Part shown: one piece after another, positions 35,751-47,159 of the stretch
How positions within the stretch are numbered: position 1 is the stretch's first letter
How the letters are laid out: each line of letters begins with the position of its first letter
Assembly: GCA_018398805.1 (NCBI GenBank)
Contig: JAGFBZ010000855.1
Coordinates: 868,001-932,000, forward strand
Direction: 5' to 3'
Source: Hirundichthys speculiger
Lineage: Eukaryota > Chordata > Actinopteri > Beloniformes > Exocoetidae
DNA: 64,000 nt
Made by a program: the position numbers and the translations under genes
The notes under the pieces: generated by a model
What the model saw: only the letters and a program-made list of their open reading frames with translations
Databases searched by the model: none
What the model was told of the DNA's origin: nothing

Positions 35751-36141
35751 ATACAATAGTTATGTATGTAATGTATAAGATGAAATGAAACACTGACAGG
35801 TATGGTTTTACTTCACTGAGTAGTTTTACTTTTTTTTACTTCTGATTTCATTAAAAAAATCATGTGCAATGTAATAGAAAACAGTTATGAATGTATTATG
35901 AATGTATCATAACATTTAAATGAGCCCTGAAGAGTATTGAACTGTTCCTTCACATAACAGGAGTCATTTTGTATTTATCCACTGTACCATTGCTTTTGGC
36001 TTGACAGAAAACTCAGTAGCAGTTGCCAAAGTGTGTCTGTAGCCTTTTCAAAACACACACAGCAACCACGTGCCATCATGTAATTTTTAAACATTTATCT
36101 GCTGGCAAGAGAGAATTAGCAAAAGAAAAAAGGGACCAGCT

Positions 36142-38230
36142 TTAAATCTTGCAGTTCACGAAGTACAATAAAAGATCAACATTTGCTTCACAGTTTAGTT
36201 TTTGAAAGTACAAAGAGCCTAATGTTACCCAGCTCTCCATGTAATGTTGAGAACACACATTTACAAGTTTATCAAAAACAATCCGTTGTGTTCTCTGATG
36301 TGTTTTGCCATTGTTATTGTCATTCTGAAGAGGGCTAATGGCATCATTCAGTTCTTGCAAATCCCTGTCATTCAATGGAGAAAAATCCTCTCTGAGAGTT
36401 TGCTGAGGAACAAAAACCTGCTCCCGCTGTTGGGAGCTCTGGGTTGTGAAGATGAGGCAAATAATTTTCAAGAGTAAAAAGCTGAACTGGTGTTGTATTT
36501 CCTTCAGATGACATAGAGTGATTGACTGGGCAACCCCAACCATCTTGAGAAAGGTGCTGACGTTCCTCTCCAAGGTCTCCACAGTGGAGATGGGGACCTC
36601 ATAGACAAGTAGTGGCCAGAGTATCCTTGGTAAGATACCATGCTGGTATATCCACGCCTTAAACTTGCCTGGGAGGCCAGATCTGTCCACTGCTCTCAGC
36701 CAGCTGTCCAGTTCCTGGCATGTTGATTGGACCGATGTAATGTCTTTGAGGCTACTGTCAAAGACCTTGTCTAAGCCCTTCACAGGTTTTTCTGAGACTG
36801 ATGGTATCGTTGACCCTTCGATGTTGAACCAGAACCTGTCCGTGACCTTGCCCCTCTTCACCACCAGCGATCTGGACTTGGCTGGTTTGAATCCCATCCG
36901 AGCCCAACGGATGAGCTTTTCCAGCCCTTGGAGCAGGGGTGGCCAAAATCGGTCCTCAAGGGCCGGGTCCTGCAGGTTTTGCATGTTTCCGTGCTTTAAC
37001 GCACCTGATCCTAATTAACGGCCGTCATCATCTTGTCATCAAATTCAGCACATGTCTGTTAATGACACAGTCACTTGTATCAGGGTGTGAAGAAGGAGGG
37101 AAACATCTAAAACCTGCAGGACACTGGCCCTCGAGGACCTGGTGTCACACTCCTTGGTAGGAGGTGGTGGGTCTAGAAGGAAATCGCACTGGCCCAGCTC
37201 GTCCTGTCTGCTGGGGTCACTGTAAGTGTTGTGGAGATGCAGGTCAACTTCCCTCTTGGACAATCCAGTTTTCCATCCTGTTTCTGTCCCAGGAGCTGTT
37301 GGGTAAAGCCAAAGAGGTTGGCTATGAACGAAGCATGCTTCCTGGATCTCTCCTTCCTGCGCCTTCTGTGGTATTCAGCTCTGCGCAAGGTCATCAGCCT
37401 TTTCCTCAAGATAGCCCGCAACTCTGCCAACTCTGCACCAAACCACTCTTGGGCCAGACTAATGACACATCTGAGGTTGAAAAGAAAAGAAGAGAAAATA
37501 CAAGGAAAAAAGAGAAAAAGTCACAGACTTATGAATCAGCATTATATAATAAGTGATGCCACCATGGTTGGAAGTAAGGTGGGAATAATACTCCGCACAG
37601 ATAAAAAACAAACACAAACAGCCAGCTGGGTTGCATGAATATGAAAGTATACCAAGTGGTGTGATGTCCCAGTGGAGGTGGAGGGTGTGGCAGGCCCAGG
37701 TGTGTTAGTGTTGGGAGCCTGAAAAGATATTGACAAAATATTATTACAGAATAATGTTTTCTTTCATGTGTTTATAGGCCCAGCAGGTAAAAACCAGAGA
37801 TGTAATTGGTAAAGGACAAAAAGCAGGAACATGTAAAAAGAGGCACTGGGGTACCTTATTCACATTAAAATCAAACATTTTTCTCTTTGACTTTACCTCT
37901 GTCCTGACATCAGCATTACTCTGTCTTCTGCTGAGCAGATAAACCGAGGTAACATGTCTGATGGAGGACAGAGACTACTGTAATGAATGTGTAATGAAGT
38001 GCATTGGTGCTCATAGAAAATCTGTAAAGTTAGCCTGGATAAGTAACCTGACACAATGCTACGCGATCTGGAAGACACACTTACTGAGGTGGCCTGTGCT
38101 AGTCCAGGCCCTGTGGAGCTTGCCAAAAAGCTATGGATTGCCGCCACATCGGCTCTCCCGATGTTTTCAGCTAACGCCGACTCGGGCATGTTAGCACGGC
38201 ATGAATGACCAACAGCAGACTGCATCGCAT
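36142..38230 (-). mobile_element. Non-LTR retrotransposon fragment, reverse transcriptase C-terminal part
   Basis: A 280-codon minus-strand frame (36984-36142) reads LEKLIRWARMGFKPAKSRSL, then SGLPGKFKAWIYQHGILPRI and WPLLVYEVPISTVETLERNV. This is the wording of the thumb/post-RT region of reverse transcriptases frequent in fish genomes. Upstream on the same strand, 37430-37173 reads RRAEYHRRRRKERSRKHASF and a 'HNTYSDPSRQDELG' block, typical of the region ahead of the RT core. The core itself is missing, and a short inverted-repeat element (36930-37152) is inserted. It is dead. Confidence 0.75.
36930..37152. mobile_element. Short inverted-repeat element inside the retrotransposon
   Basis: Ends resemble each other in inverse: 'ggtcctcaagggccgggtcc' with 'tgcaggttt' at the left, and 'aaacctgcagg' with 'ggccctcgaggacc' at the right. 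A related element is at 57818-58019. The exact limits are uncertain. Confidence 0.6.
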
Positions 38231-38542
38231 GGAGGCAGGCGGAGGTCGTTCATTCAAAGTGCGCCCCCTTGTGACTGACTGTAGTAGCTACAGGTTATAA
38301 GTCTCACAGAAAAGTGACAATTAAAAACTCAAGGTACTCGTAAAATATAGTTTTTTATATATATATTGGGTAGATATCACTTTAATCTATGTCCAAGAGT
38401 CAATTTCTCCAGAAAAGATTGTTGTTTATTCATTATTTGACACTATAAACAGACTTTGACCTCCACAAGCTCTTATTTTGGTACTTCCAGTTATTGGCAT
38501 ATTGAATTAGCATATTAGCTAAATATTTAGTTTCGCCCAGAA

Positions 38543-38868
38543 CAGTGGTTCTCAAACTTTTAATACTGCATACCACCTGAGAAACTGTTCAGGTCTCCGA
38601 GTACCACCATGATGACCAATTTTAAAATATAGCCATATATGCCTTAATAATTAGTTTTAAATTCACAGGAGAGATGTTTATTCCTTATTGTAGTTATTAG
38701 TTGTTACCTGAATTTCGTTTGAAACGTATTTATAATGCATTGTATGTTTCCGATTTGATTAAAAAAAAAGAAAGTGAAACTGTGGAAAGTCCCGACGATC
38801 CCCAGTGTACCACCAGAGAGCGCTCGCGTACCACCAGTGGTACGCGTGCCACAGTTTGCGCACCACTG
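38543..38868. mobile_element. hAT-like non-autonomous element, 326 bp
   Basis: It starts CAGTGGTTCTCAAACTTT and ends AGTTTGCGCACCACTG. Flanks gcccagaa (38535-38542) and gcctagaa (38869-38876) form an 8-bp duplication with one mismatch. The partial copy at 160-315 belongs to the same family. Confidence 0.9.
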
Positions 38869-38999
38869 GCCTAGAACATTTAGATTTAACATTTATATCT
38901 AGATTTAATTTAGTAAATTTTAAAAGTTAACAAGTAGTGTTGAATGTGCTAAAAACTTTCAAAAATTCACACTGCTTTTTAAAACATGATTTGAAGCAG

Positions 39000-39235
39000 T
39001 TTTTTCAGCATGACCAACTTTACAAATGGCACCCCATAATTTTGTGCAGTGTCATATTTATTTCTGATCAAAGATGAATTGATATTCTCCAAGAGCTTGA
39101 ATTGATGAGAAAGTTGGGCTCCAGTGTCAAGTCTCTCCAGTACATCAAAAAGATCCTCAGAGTGGTTAATGTCTGGACTGTGGTGGGCCATGCATGTGTG
39201 GAAATGCTCCCTGAACCATTTTTTTTTTTTACACT
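39000..39235 (-). mobile_element. Tc1-like transposase C-terminal remnant (duplication copy 2)
   Basis: The minus strand reads HFHTCMAHHSPDINHSEDLF, like the HSPDINPIENLW motif that holds the catalytic glutamate, here decayed, followed by LERLDTGAQLSHQFKLLEN. It matches 28130-28345 in copy 1 and marks the left side of copy 2. Confidence 0.65.
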
Positions 39236-39489
39236 ACACACACAACATAAAGCCACTGAATCCACCGTCAAGCAATCCCGGATCCAGATTATTAAACTAC
39301 TCACCAACATTTCCAGGACAGGCACGGCCCTAAACATGATCAGTGCATTACTTTATGTGTTGCTATAGTAATGGTTTTGGTCGACCAATTTTGACGATAT
39401 TATAATGGTTTTGGTTTCAATAAAACCATCTTAAAAACGCTGTCTAGACGAATTTCATGTGACCAGCACGTCAAAGATATGATACATGT

Positions 39490-40080
39490 GTAACCAAGAG
39501 GACCCGCAGGGGCTTCAATTTAAAAGGGCCACAACGGTTAATGTGGGTCACGTCATCTGCCTCTTTATTTTAAAAATAAAAACTAAGCCAGAGAAAAACA
39601 ACATGTTATGACTGGGAGACCAACCACTCACCATCTGGGACACCGAGAGTCTAAAAGAAACAAAATCCAACACACTTAAAATAAGATTCAAACTTAATAT
39701 ACAAACAAATCACCCTTTAAAGTGCACTCTCAGTGCCACCACCACACCAGCGAGTGGAGGGTCCCCACCAGCCGCAACACTAGAAAAGAGAAGAACAGTA
39801 TGTTAAAATTCTAAAACTAAATCTAAAACAGCAAGATAAATACAATTAAAAGACTAAAATAAACGACAGTCAGTGCCAAGCCACAGAGCAGGATCCACAA
39901 CTACAGTCACATTTAAGTGACCTGAGGAGAGTGAGTCTTGAAGTCTCTGTTTTTAAACCAGCCTCTCCTCAGTCTCTAACTTTTCTAATTGGTCTTCTGG
40001 AGAGAGTCTTCAAGTCTCAGCTGATATTAATCAGCCACAGCCAGTGACCTACTGCTACAATCGCGGGTCCTCTTGGTTAC
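39490..40080. mobile_element. 591-bp inverted-repeat element with an empty site in the other copy
   Basis: It starts GTAACCAAGAGGACCCGC and ends with the exact reverse complement GCGGGTCCTCTTGGTTAC. The duplication partner in copy 1 (about 28718-28735, 'atacatgtcttcatat') lacks it. The flanks acatgt and acatat suggest a 6-bp duplication. No coding frame. The class is unknown to me. Confidence 0.85.
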
Positions 40081-40704
40081 ACATATCTTCATAAGGTCAT
40101 ATATGGACATTATAAAGATGTATTCCACTTGATTAATACCGACAAATAAAATAAACGTTAACTTTACTTTTCCCACTTTGTTGCATGTCTTTGAACAGCT
40201 CATGGACCAAACTGCGCACGCGCATGATAATTGTTGGCGTTAAAACCAGGAAGTGTTGTAATCCAGAGGGAAAGCTTCCACCGCTTTGGTTTGAGCTCCA
40301 GGTGTGTCACTTCTGCAACGAAGAATCCAGGGACATTGTAGTTTACGTAAGAAATCGATACACAGTTGCAGGAAAGTAAATTTACATTTAGGACCAGGAC
40401 GCGTGTTTTTCCTAACCTGTCAGTCGTTCAGGCCGTTGATCACTGACGGAGCAGCAGCGTCATCTAGCGGTGTGTCCGTCTCACTGCAGAGACTTGGACC
40501 GTAGAAAGCTGTGATTGTGTGTTCGAGCAGGTTCTTAAAGTTTGTCCTGTAGAAGAATATGATCATTTTTGTTAAAGAGTTTGCTAACAATCGCGAAAAT
40601 CGTGTGCTTGTGAAAGTACTAGTTCTTTGTCTGAGGGACCTGTGTAAATGTCGTTACTTTTGATGTTTTAGTTTTACTTAATTTGTTTTGTTTACAGCTG
40701 TTTA

Positions 40705-41329
40705 ATGGCAATGGACTGGATTGGTTTTAGTTATGCTGCAGCCATCGCTTTTGGAGGATTTATGGGATACAAAAGAAAAGGTTAAAAGCACTCATTTGAC
40801 GAGTTTCTTTTTGGATGGGTAAAAATCTGAATGAAAAGTCGTACATCTTCTATTCTTTTTACATATATTGTTTTTTTTTTTTTTGACAGGCAGTGTCATG
40901 TCCCTAATGGCTGGTTTAGTTTTTGGTGGATTGTCCGTTTATGGAGCCTATAACGTCTCCAATGACCCAAAAGATATCCAGGTGTCTTTGCGTAAGTATG
41001 ATGAAACTCATTGTGATATTTTCTGTTTATAAGCCAGAAAATGTATTTGTCACTTTGTTGTGGTGTTGTGTTTGTTTCAGTGTCTGCAGGAGTCCTCTCA
41101 GTCGTCATGGGAATGAGATACAAGAAATCAGGGAAATTACTGCCTGCAGGCATTATGACAGGTTTGAGGTCAGAGTCTAAGTTGCTCAACATACCAGAAA
41201 GAGGACTAAACAAATCTGGAATTATGGACCCAAAATTGTTGATTTTATGAATTACTTTTCTTTAATTTGTGGTTTGTTTCTTACAGTTTGTTGATGGTGT
41301 TTCGCCTGTTGCTCCTGACCATGATGTGA
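40705..41329 (+). CDS. tmem14a: Transmembrane protein 14A-like, intact copy 2
   Basis: Coding exons 40705-40780, 40890-40991, 41081-41168 and 41287-41329 give 102 residues: [76 protein letters not shown] and [19 protein letters not shown]14 proteins are about 100 residues, with four hydrophobic helices, and sit in mitochondrial/ER membranes; TMEM14A is linked to protection from apoptosis. GYKRxG and [15 protein letters not shown] are family hallmarks. The exon 4 donor at 41168 (GAG|GTCAGA) was chosen over an earlier GT because only it keeps LSLLMVFRL in frame. The first coding intron starts GTTAAA, a weak donor. Synteny (next to gsta) favours tmem14a over tmem14c. The 5' UTR exon and promoter lie in about 40240-40660. 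Confidence 0.9.
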
Positions 41330-42087
41330 CCCGAGAATGAACAAACCTTGTTTTAAAGGAAACTTTATCCCTGAATCTTCAACTTTGTGGATGTTTTTAA
41401 CATAAATTCTTAGTTCCCCGTATGTGAACTTGTGTCTGATTGTGCATCTCTTGACCTTATTATTGGCCAAGAATTATTCAGTCACAACAGAGGAAGCACA
41501 TCAGATCTGTGTCTGCATCCTGGGTGCTAAATGTTTAAAGTGAGTGTAAGGTATTAATTATATGATCTTTGCTAATCTGTCTTTAAAGGAAATGAAGGAT
41601 CAAGTTCATATTTCTGAGATATTTTGTATTAACGGAATGCTAAATAAATGTGATTTACACACATCTTTGTGTGTGCATACATAACAAGGTTGTAGGAGCC
41701 ATGTTTTGTGTTGCACCTCCAATTCCCCAGGGGGCAGTGTTTTTGTCTTACCCAGGTTGTTGAGTATAAAGGGTCACTTCCAGTCCCAACTGGAGATGAT
41801 GATGAATGGAGCAAACAGTTTGACTGTAGGTGTAGTGTTTGACACAACAAAAAGAAAGCAAGTGCTCCTCAAAATAAACAATTTATTCTGTTTAAATCTT
41901 CACATTAAAAAAAATACATCAATTCCTCCTATGCTAAACAGATGAGATCCTTTATGTTGGATAGTATGGTATTAATCTCAGCATAACGGAGCAATTTGTA
42001 CTTCAAGCTACACTTACAGTGAGTCATTAGATCACTGTGTTAGTCTCGCTGCCTATGTGAGAAGTGTAAAAGGCCTTAACGGAGAAG

Positions 42088-43637
42088 CTATGGCAATGGG
42101 AGAGTGACATTGAACACATCCATGACAGTCTTCACATAAGTCTCATCTGGCTGCGGCTTCCTTTTGCTGCCTGGCTGCAGAAACCTGTTGATGGCAGGAA
42201 TACGGATCATCCTGCCCTGGAAAGACTGGACAGAAGCACATATGGATTACTTAAAACCAAATAATCAGGAGTTTCATAAAGACCCTCTGATGCTCTATGA
42301 TATGTCCAGGCTTAAGCCATATCTGACTTTTACCTTGATGTTGGGAAAGTCAGCAAGGATTGCAGGGAATTTCTCCTCCAGCATCAGCGTGCATTCAAGC
42401 AGCTGCACATCTGCACAGCTTAGTTTACCTCCAACCAGGTGAATGGATCCAGACAGCACCTGAGAAGTTTTACAGACGTTAATATCATATATCATATAGA
42501 CGTTTAGTTATCATAAACCTTCATATTTGGAGCTTAAATAATTGACTTATCGTATCATACCTTTTCAAATACAGGTAGGTAGCGCTCTTTTGCTTTACTC
42601 TGAATATTGTCCAGTTTTGGTTTTGGGTCTTGGACAAAGGGCAGCATCATGATCATTTCCATGAGATCGATCAGTCCCTCTGTGTACATATCGATCCTGT
42701 GGGGGAAGTATTACATTTTCATAAAATGTGATTATGATCGAGCAGATACTTGCTTTCATTAAACGACTATAGAATAGCATCATACATTACACGGTCTTTG
42801 AGATTTGTTCCATGGAGGTTGTACTTCTCTGCAATGTATTTCAAGATTGCTTTTGTCTGAATGAGTTTCATGCCATCAATTTCCACCATGGGAACCTGTT
42901 GAAACATGAGCGATCCATCTGCAAAGAAAACAGTACCATATCGAGTCATTACTTCTCACACATAACAGTAGGTTGTAAAAAGGTAGGTGAGGTTAACCCC
43001 TGAACTCCTGACTGATCCCTCATCCAATGTTGCAGAGCGTGTGTAGGTGAGAGTTGAAAGATGGGGAGAAAGAAAAAAGGCACACATTTTATTTGAATAT
43101 CACTTCAACTTACCACTCAGCAGTTTTTCGTACTGCTCTCTGGTCGTCAGATAAATCTCATCAAACTGTGAACATAAAACAGCAGCAGACATTCACAGCA
43201 CATTGGGTTACTCGCTCTGAATGTTTTTGAGACTTATACTCATAGTGCGAATTACGGGGGGGTTTGACAACTTCGACCCCCCTAAAGAAGGTACAAATTG
43301 TCATTTTTGTCATCTTCGACCCCCCTAAAGATGACAAAAATTGTCATTTTTGTCATCTCTAGATAATGTTGACCCCCCCAATTGTCATTGTATAATTTGC
43401 ACTCTGCTTATACTTAAAACTTTACCGAAAACCAGATGTATAGTTAGAAAATGAAAATAACTATGACTGTTGTCAGTAAATTGCCATAAGTGTCATATGT
43501 ATAAAATGTTAAGATCAGCAAAGTTTCAGAGTCACGTGATTTTAAATTACCTCTACTTCTGCAACTGTCAGAAGCCAGCGGATTGACTCCATTTTCCCTC
43601 TACCATTGAAGTAGTGCAAGATAACTCTTTCAGACAT
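42088..43637 (-). CDS. gsta: Alpha-class glutathione S-transferase, copy 2
   Basis: It has the same six-exon structure as copy 1: 43551-43637, 43114-43165, 42786-42918, 42561-42696, 42334-42459, 42088-42225, giving 223 residues. Exon sizes are identical to copy 1. Differences seen include MSERVI in place of MAERVI at the start and GTNLKDRV in place of GTNPKDRV. The catalytic Tyr region, QVPMVEIDG and the C-terminal [10 protein letters not shown] block are unchanged, so both copies should be active. The likely non-coding exon starts above 43739. A 166-bp transposon (43241-43406) sits in the first coding intron. Copies differ mostly outside exons, which suggests selection on both or recent gene conversion. 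Confidence 0.95.
43241..43406. mobile_element. 166-bp hAT-like MITE in a gsta copy 2 intron
   Basis: It starts CATAGTGCGAATTA and ends TAATTTGCACTCTG. The perfect 8-bp duplication cttatact is at 43233-43240 and 43407-43414. Copy 1 holds the empty site ('acttataattaaaac', about 32858-32872). The interior has three 'gaccccc' blocks and the palindrome 'atgacaaaaattgtcatttt'. Confidence 0.85.
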
Positions 43638-44107
43638 GATTCCTAATGAAAACTTAAAAAAACAAAACACAATGAATCACATAGCTTAAGCTCATGTCGG
43701 AAAATGAAGTCAAGTGTTCGGGCCATACCTGTGTAGTCACGGTTGCAGTTGACGACAAGACTGGCAAAAGTCTAAAGTCTGTGATTGATGGGTTCTAGCG
43801 AGAGGCCCCTGGTTACAGACAGCAGATCGGGGCATGCATAGACATATATACATAGACGCCGCATCGAATGCCACCGCCCACTGAAGTGACGTGCCTACAG
43901 GTCCGCCATCTTGGTACAGACCACTCGCCAGGACAATGCATTACATCTATGGAGGAGTGGCGTTTCTACACACACAAAAGAGATCATAAATCGCTGTTGT
44001 GAAGCTAATTTCACGTGATTTGTTTGTCAAAACAAACGTCACACATTACAGACATAGATACAACAAAAAGAAAGAAAGAACCCAGAAAACGTTCAATGTT
44101 CAGGTCT

Positions 44108-44253
44108 TTACAATATCACAAGTATTACAATATCACAAGGATTTACAATATCACAAGTATGTATTTACAATATCACAAGTATGTATTTACAATATCACAA
44201 GTATTTATTTACAATATCACAAGTATTTACAATATCACAAGTATTTACATATA
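44108..44253. repeat. Minisatellite of 'tacaatatcacaagtatt' units
   Basis: About eight imperfect units of 16-21 bases between the last THAP exon and the left terminal repeat. It occupies the place where the transposase catalytic exons would be expected. Confidence 0.9.
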
Positions 44254-44458
44254 TATATATATATTAAGGCCAGGCTTTGCATCCACTGAATTCAGCCACC
44301 TTTGAAAAATAAAAGAAAGCTCATTATGTATCACAACACAGTGTGTGATGTGAGCTTTTCAATTGGTCATTTTCATTTTCACAAACATTGTCTGTAGTAT
44401 TGAAGTGGTTTTAATGTATGCAATGGCTACACCTGCAGCCACAGAAGTAACTTGAATG

Positions 44459-46731
44459 TCAGTAATCAATCAGGCAACACTGAGAATACCATTGCAATGT
44501 ATGGGGATGTGGGAGAGGAAGATTTTGAGACTCTCTCAGGAAACTATATGCCTTCGGACCATGAAGGTGTAGTGTGAGGGCAAACTCCCTCTGCTCCCAG
44601 GTGTACTCATGGCCCCTCTTTGCCAGGAGGTCTATGCGAAGATCTGAAATTCAGTAAGCATAAACTTATTAGTTATAGCCCTCTAAATAAGAAGATAAAG
44701 AGTTAATCACAGACTATAAACATAAATTTCCAAAAGAGTATTTCCATTTCACCTGAGTAGCATTCCAGCTTTTCTTTCAACTCTTCATTTATGAGGTTTT
44801 TCTCCCTCAGATCCTCAAGAAGAGCACTAACATTTTTCTTTGCCCTTCGTTCCCGGAGCATGCTGTTTCTCTTCTCACGCTCCAGACTCTCCACTCTAGC
44901 CAGGGCTTCACAAAGTCTGGCCTTTAAAGCGGTGGGAGAAGCAGGCAAAGCATAATTGTGGTCCTGATAGGAAAAGGGATGGAAATGCAATAGAGGTTTT
45001 GATTTGACCAGAGCCTTGCTGCTCTTTTGAGTATGAAAAATATTACATGCAAATACTCACAACATTACAATGAGGTTCAGCTTCTAGGAAAGGCTCAGGC
45101 AAGTCTACTGGAAGGCTTTCCTCTGCTTTCCTTGAAGTTGCGGTCTTCCTTGATGGTTCTTGCTAAAATGTAAGAATACAACATTTAAAAAAAATGTTTG
45201 GCATCATCAAGTGTACTGTAATTTATTCCAAATGATGCATACCTTTTGTAAATGAGATGGAAAGTTAAAGACAGATGGTTTGACACCATGTCTCAACTGG
45301 ACAATTTGCCCAGTTCTGTCGAAGTCATTTGCCTTGAAATGTTTGCTGCATAGCAAGGACCTTTTGGTTGCCACAAAACCATCTCTTCTCACTGCAAGTT
45401 CCCACTCCCTCCTTAAAACCCGATCTTTGGGAAACCTTAAATGTATGAAAAGTAGTGAGAGACAGAGAGATGTCTGCAACAAACATAAACAAAATAATAC
45501 TCAATTTATTAGCTATATTGTTGTTGTATTCTAAGCTAGAAATCACTAGTGGCTAGTGGTCCGTGGGGGTACTACAGGTGGGCGGTGAGAGGTCATTAAA
45601 TATGTTTTAAATCATCAATCTTTTTTAAATGTGTTTTTAATAACACATTTTAGTATTATAAAATATTCATGAAATAATAAATAAAAGAACACTAAGATGA
45701 AATAAAACAAACCAGTTAAGTTATTGTCATTTTAACTTAATATGACAAGTGTCACCTATTTGTTGACCCCTCACATTAATATCAGATCATGGTTCCTGGT
45801 CCTGTATGTTGATCACAGTTGTGATTAAAGGTTTGGGTGGACCGCGTATATTTTTCACATTTCAAATTGGGCCTTGGTATTCTGAAGTTTGGGAACGGCT
45901 GCTGTAGAGAGAAGCTGAAAGGGAAATTACAGTTTTACATGGACTGTCCCTTCAACGCTAATGTTGGATCAAAATTCAGAATTGGACATATTTTTCAACA
46001 GATAAAATGGATAAAATAATTGCCATTTGTGGTGGTGTAGTATATGGGCAGTGACAATCATTTTGACAATTAATTGCTCGCAGCAACATTAAAAAAGAAT
46101 AAGAAAAAATAATTAAAAATGAACTATTTACTTCATTGTTTTGAAATGATGAACTGAACTAGTTCATTTTAATTTCTGTGAACTATGAACTGAACTAGTT
46201 CATTTTCATTTCTGTGAACTATGAACTGAACTAGTTCATTTTAATTTCTGTGAACTATGAACTGCACTAGGTTGTGTAGAAAGTGAACTTGCCCAGATAG
46301 TTAGTGTCCTCCCAGTAAACACGCTCTGGTCGTCTATGGTTTAACTGGCGATCAAGCCGTTTAAGACGATCTCTGCTATTTTCTCAGGGGTTCAACTGAG
46401 GCCAAATAACGCTTTTTATACAAGAGTTAATTCCAGAGGTAGAGACGTTTGTACACGTCCACATGTAACTAGGTGGACGCCTCTTTTACGCGCCGACATG
46501 CAGGTTTACATGCCTGTAACTATATTAAGCTAGCAATACAATTAGCTATAAATATCAAGGATATAACCCGGACTCTGTCCGTCCTGTCAGGGTTTATTTC
46601 ATTATATAGCAACCTGCTCGTACTATAGGTTACCCCTTACTTAAATCTTACCTGTGAAAGGTGATCCCACGAGATCTGGTTTGGATACTCCTCTTCAGAG
46701 AGCATCCAAATGCAGCACAGAAATCAGGCAT
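44459..46731 (-). CDS. Truncated P-element-type transposase: THAP domain, coiled coil, start of transposase domain
   Basis: Five exons on the minus strand: 46652-46731, 45243-45435, 45061-45162, 44753-44963, 44459-44643. All phases agree and the product is about 256 residues. It starts MPDFCAAFGCSLKRS with C-x4-C, then FHRFPKDRVLRREWELAVRR and LLCSKHFKANDF with the C-x2-H pair, and ends the domain with HGVKPSVFNFP. This is a complete C2CH THAP zinc finger. Residues about 126-195 form a charged coiled coil (LARVESLEREKRN, EELKEKLE). The last exon reads LLAKRGHEYTWEQREFALTL, HLHGPKAYSFLRE and LPHPHTLQWY, the start of the P-element/THAP9 transposase domain, then stops at TGA 44459-44461. All catalytic residues are absent. 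It could bind the element ends but not cut them. Confidence 0.85.
45545..45905 (-). mobile_element. hAT-like element in THAP intron 1
   Basis: On the minus strand it starts CAGCCGTTCCCAAACTTC and continues like the element at 26304-26683 ('caaggcccaatttgaaatgt'). The far end near 45545 is less clear. I did not find a convincing target duplication. Confidence 0.65.
46140..46270. repeat. Minisatellite of about 36-base units
   Basis: Three to four units of 'gaactagttcattt' plus 'taatttctgtgaactatgaa'. Each unit contains the palindrome GAACTAGTTC. It lies in THAP intron 1. Confidence 0.9.
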
Positions 46732-47159
46732 CTTTGTTGAAGCTCGTCTGCAATAGCATCACTTAGAAATTTTATTTAGGTCGTAAAACCAACATTTTCA
46801 AAACATCTAAGCACCCTGTATCATAGCTACATGTGTGACGCTTTTACCAAATCAATAAGTTTGGAAATCTGTCCATGATTCAGCGAATAATTCTACTTTG
46901 ATATTAAGTTTTGGAAAGTTCGGTACCTCTTTCCCTCGTAAATATTCCTTCACCGCTGCCTCAGCTTGGTCTGTACCAAGATGGCGGCGCTTTAGGCACG
47001 CCCAGCCACAGTGGATGCGGCGTCTATGTATATATGTCTATGGGGGCATGCCTCAACATGGGCGGGGCTCAACATTTGACTCCGCCCACTTGCCCCTACA
47101 TTGATCCGCAGAAGAAGAACGTCTACTGGAGAAAAGGACGAAGAAGAGGAAAATCGAGG

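Larger units (their letters stand above)
43837..47042 (-). mobile_element. P-element-like (THAP transposase) DNA transposon, 3206 bp
   Basis: Perfect 29-bp terminal inverted repeats lie at 43837-43865 (starting CATAGACATATATACATAGA) and 47014-47042. A perfect 8-bp target duplication, ggggcatg, is at 43829-43836 and 47043-47050. The 8-bp duplication and CA...TG ends match P elements. The element encodes a five-exon truncated THAP protein (44459-46731). Subterminal DNA is also similar in inverse, including GCCATCTTGGTACAGACC near both ends. It also contains two minisatellites and a hAT-like insertion. Confidence 0.9.

Noticed and set aside
36142..36984. 280-codon frame as a host gene
   Set aside because: Its wording is that of non-LTR reverse transcriptases; it lacks a start context, has decayed ends and is surrounded by transposons.
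41161..41170. Earlier GT donor of tmem14a exon 4 (ACAG|GTTTGA)
   Set aside because: It gives a TGA after two codons in the next exon; the donor eight bases later restores [10 protein letters not shown].
44108..44253. Regular spaced repeats suggestive of a CRISPR-like array
   Set aside because: Units are contiguous and imperfect with no unique spacers, in a eukaryotic transposon: a minisatellite.
45207..46731. A host THAP gene (thap family) between gsta and 7SK
   Set aside because: The gene sits exactly within 29-bp terminal repeats and an 8-bp target duplication, and its last exon is P-transposase; it belongs to the transposon.
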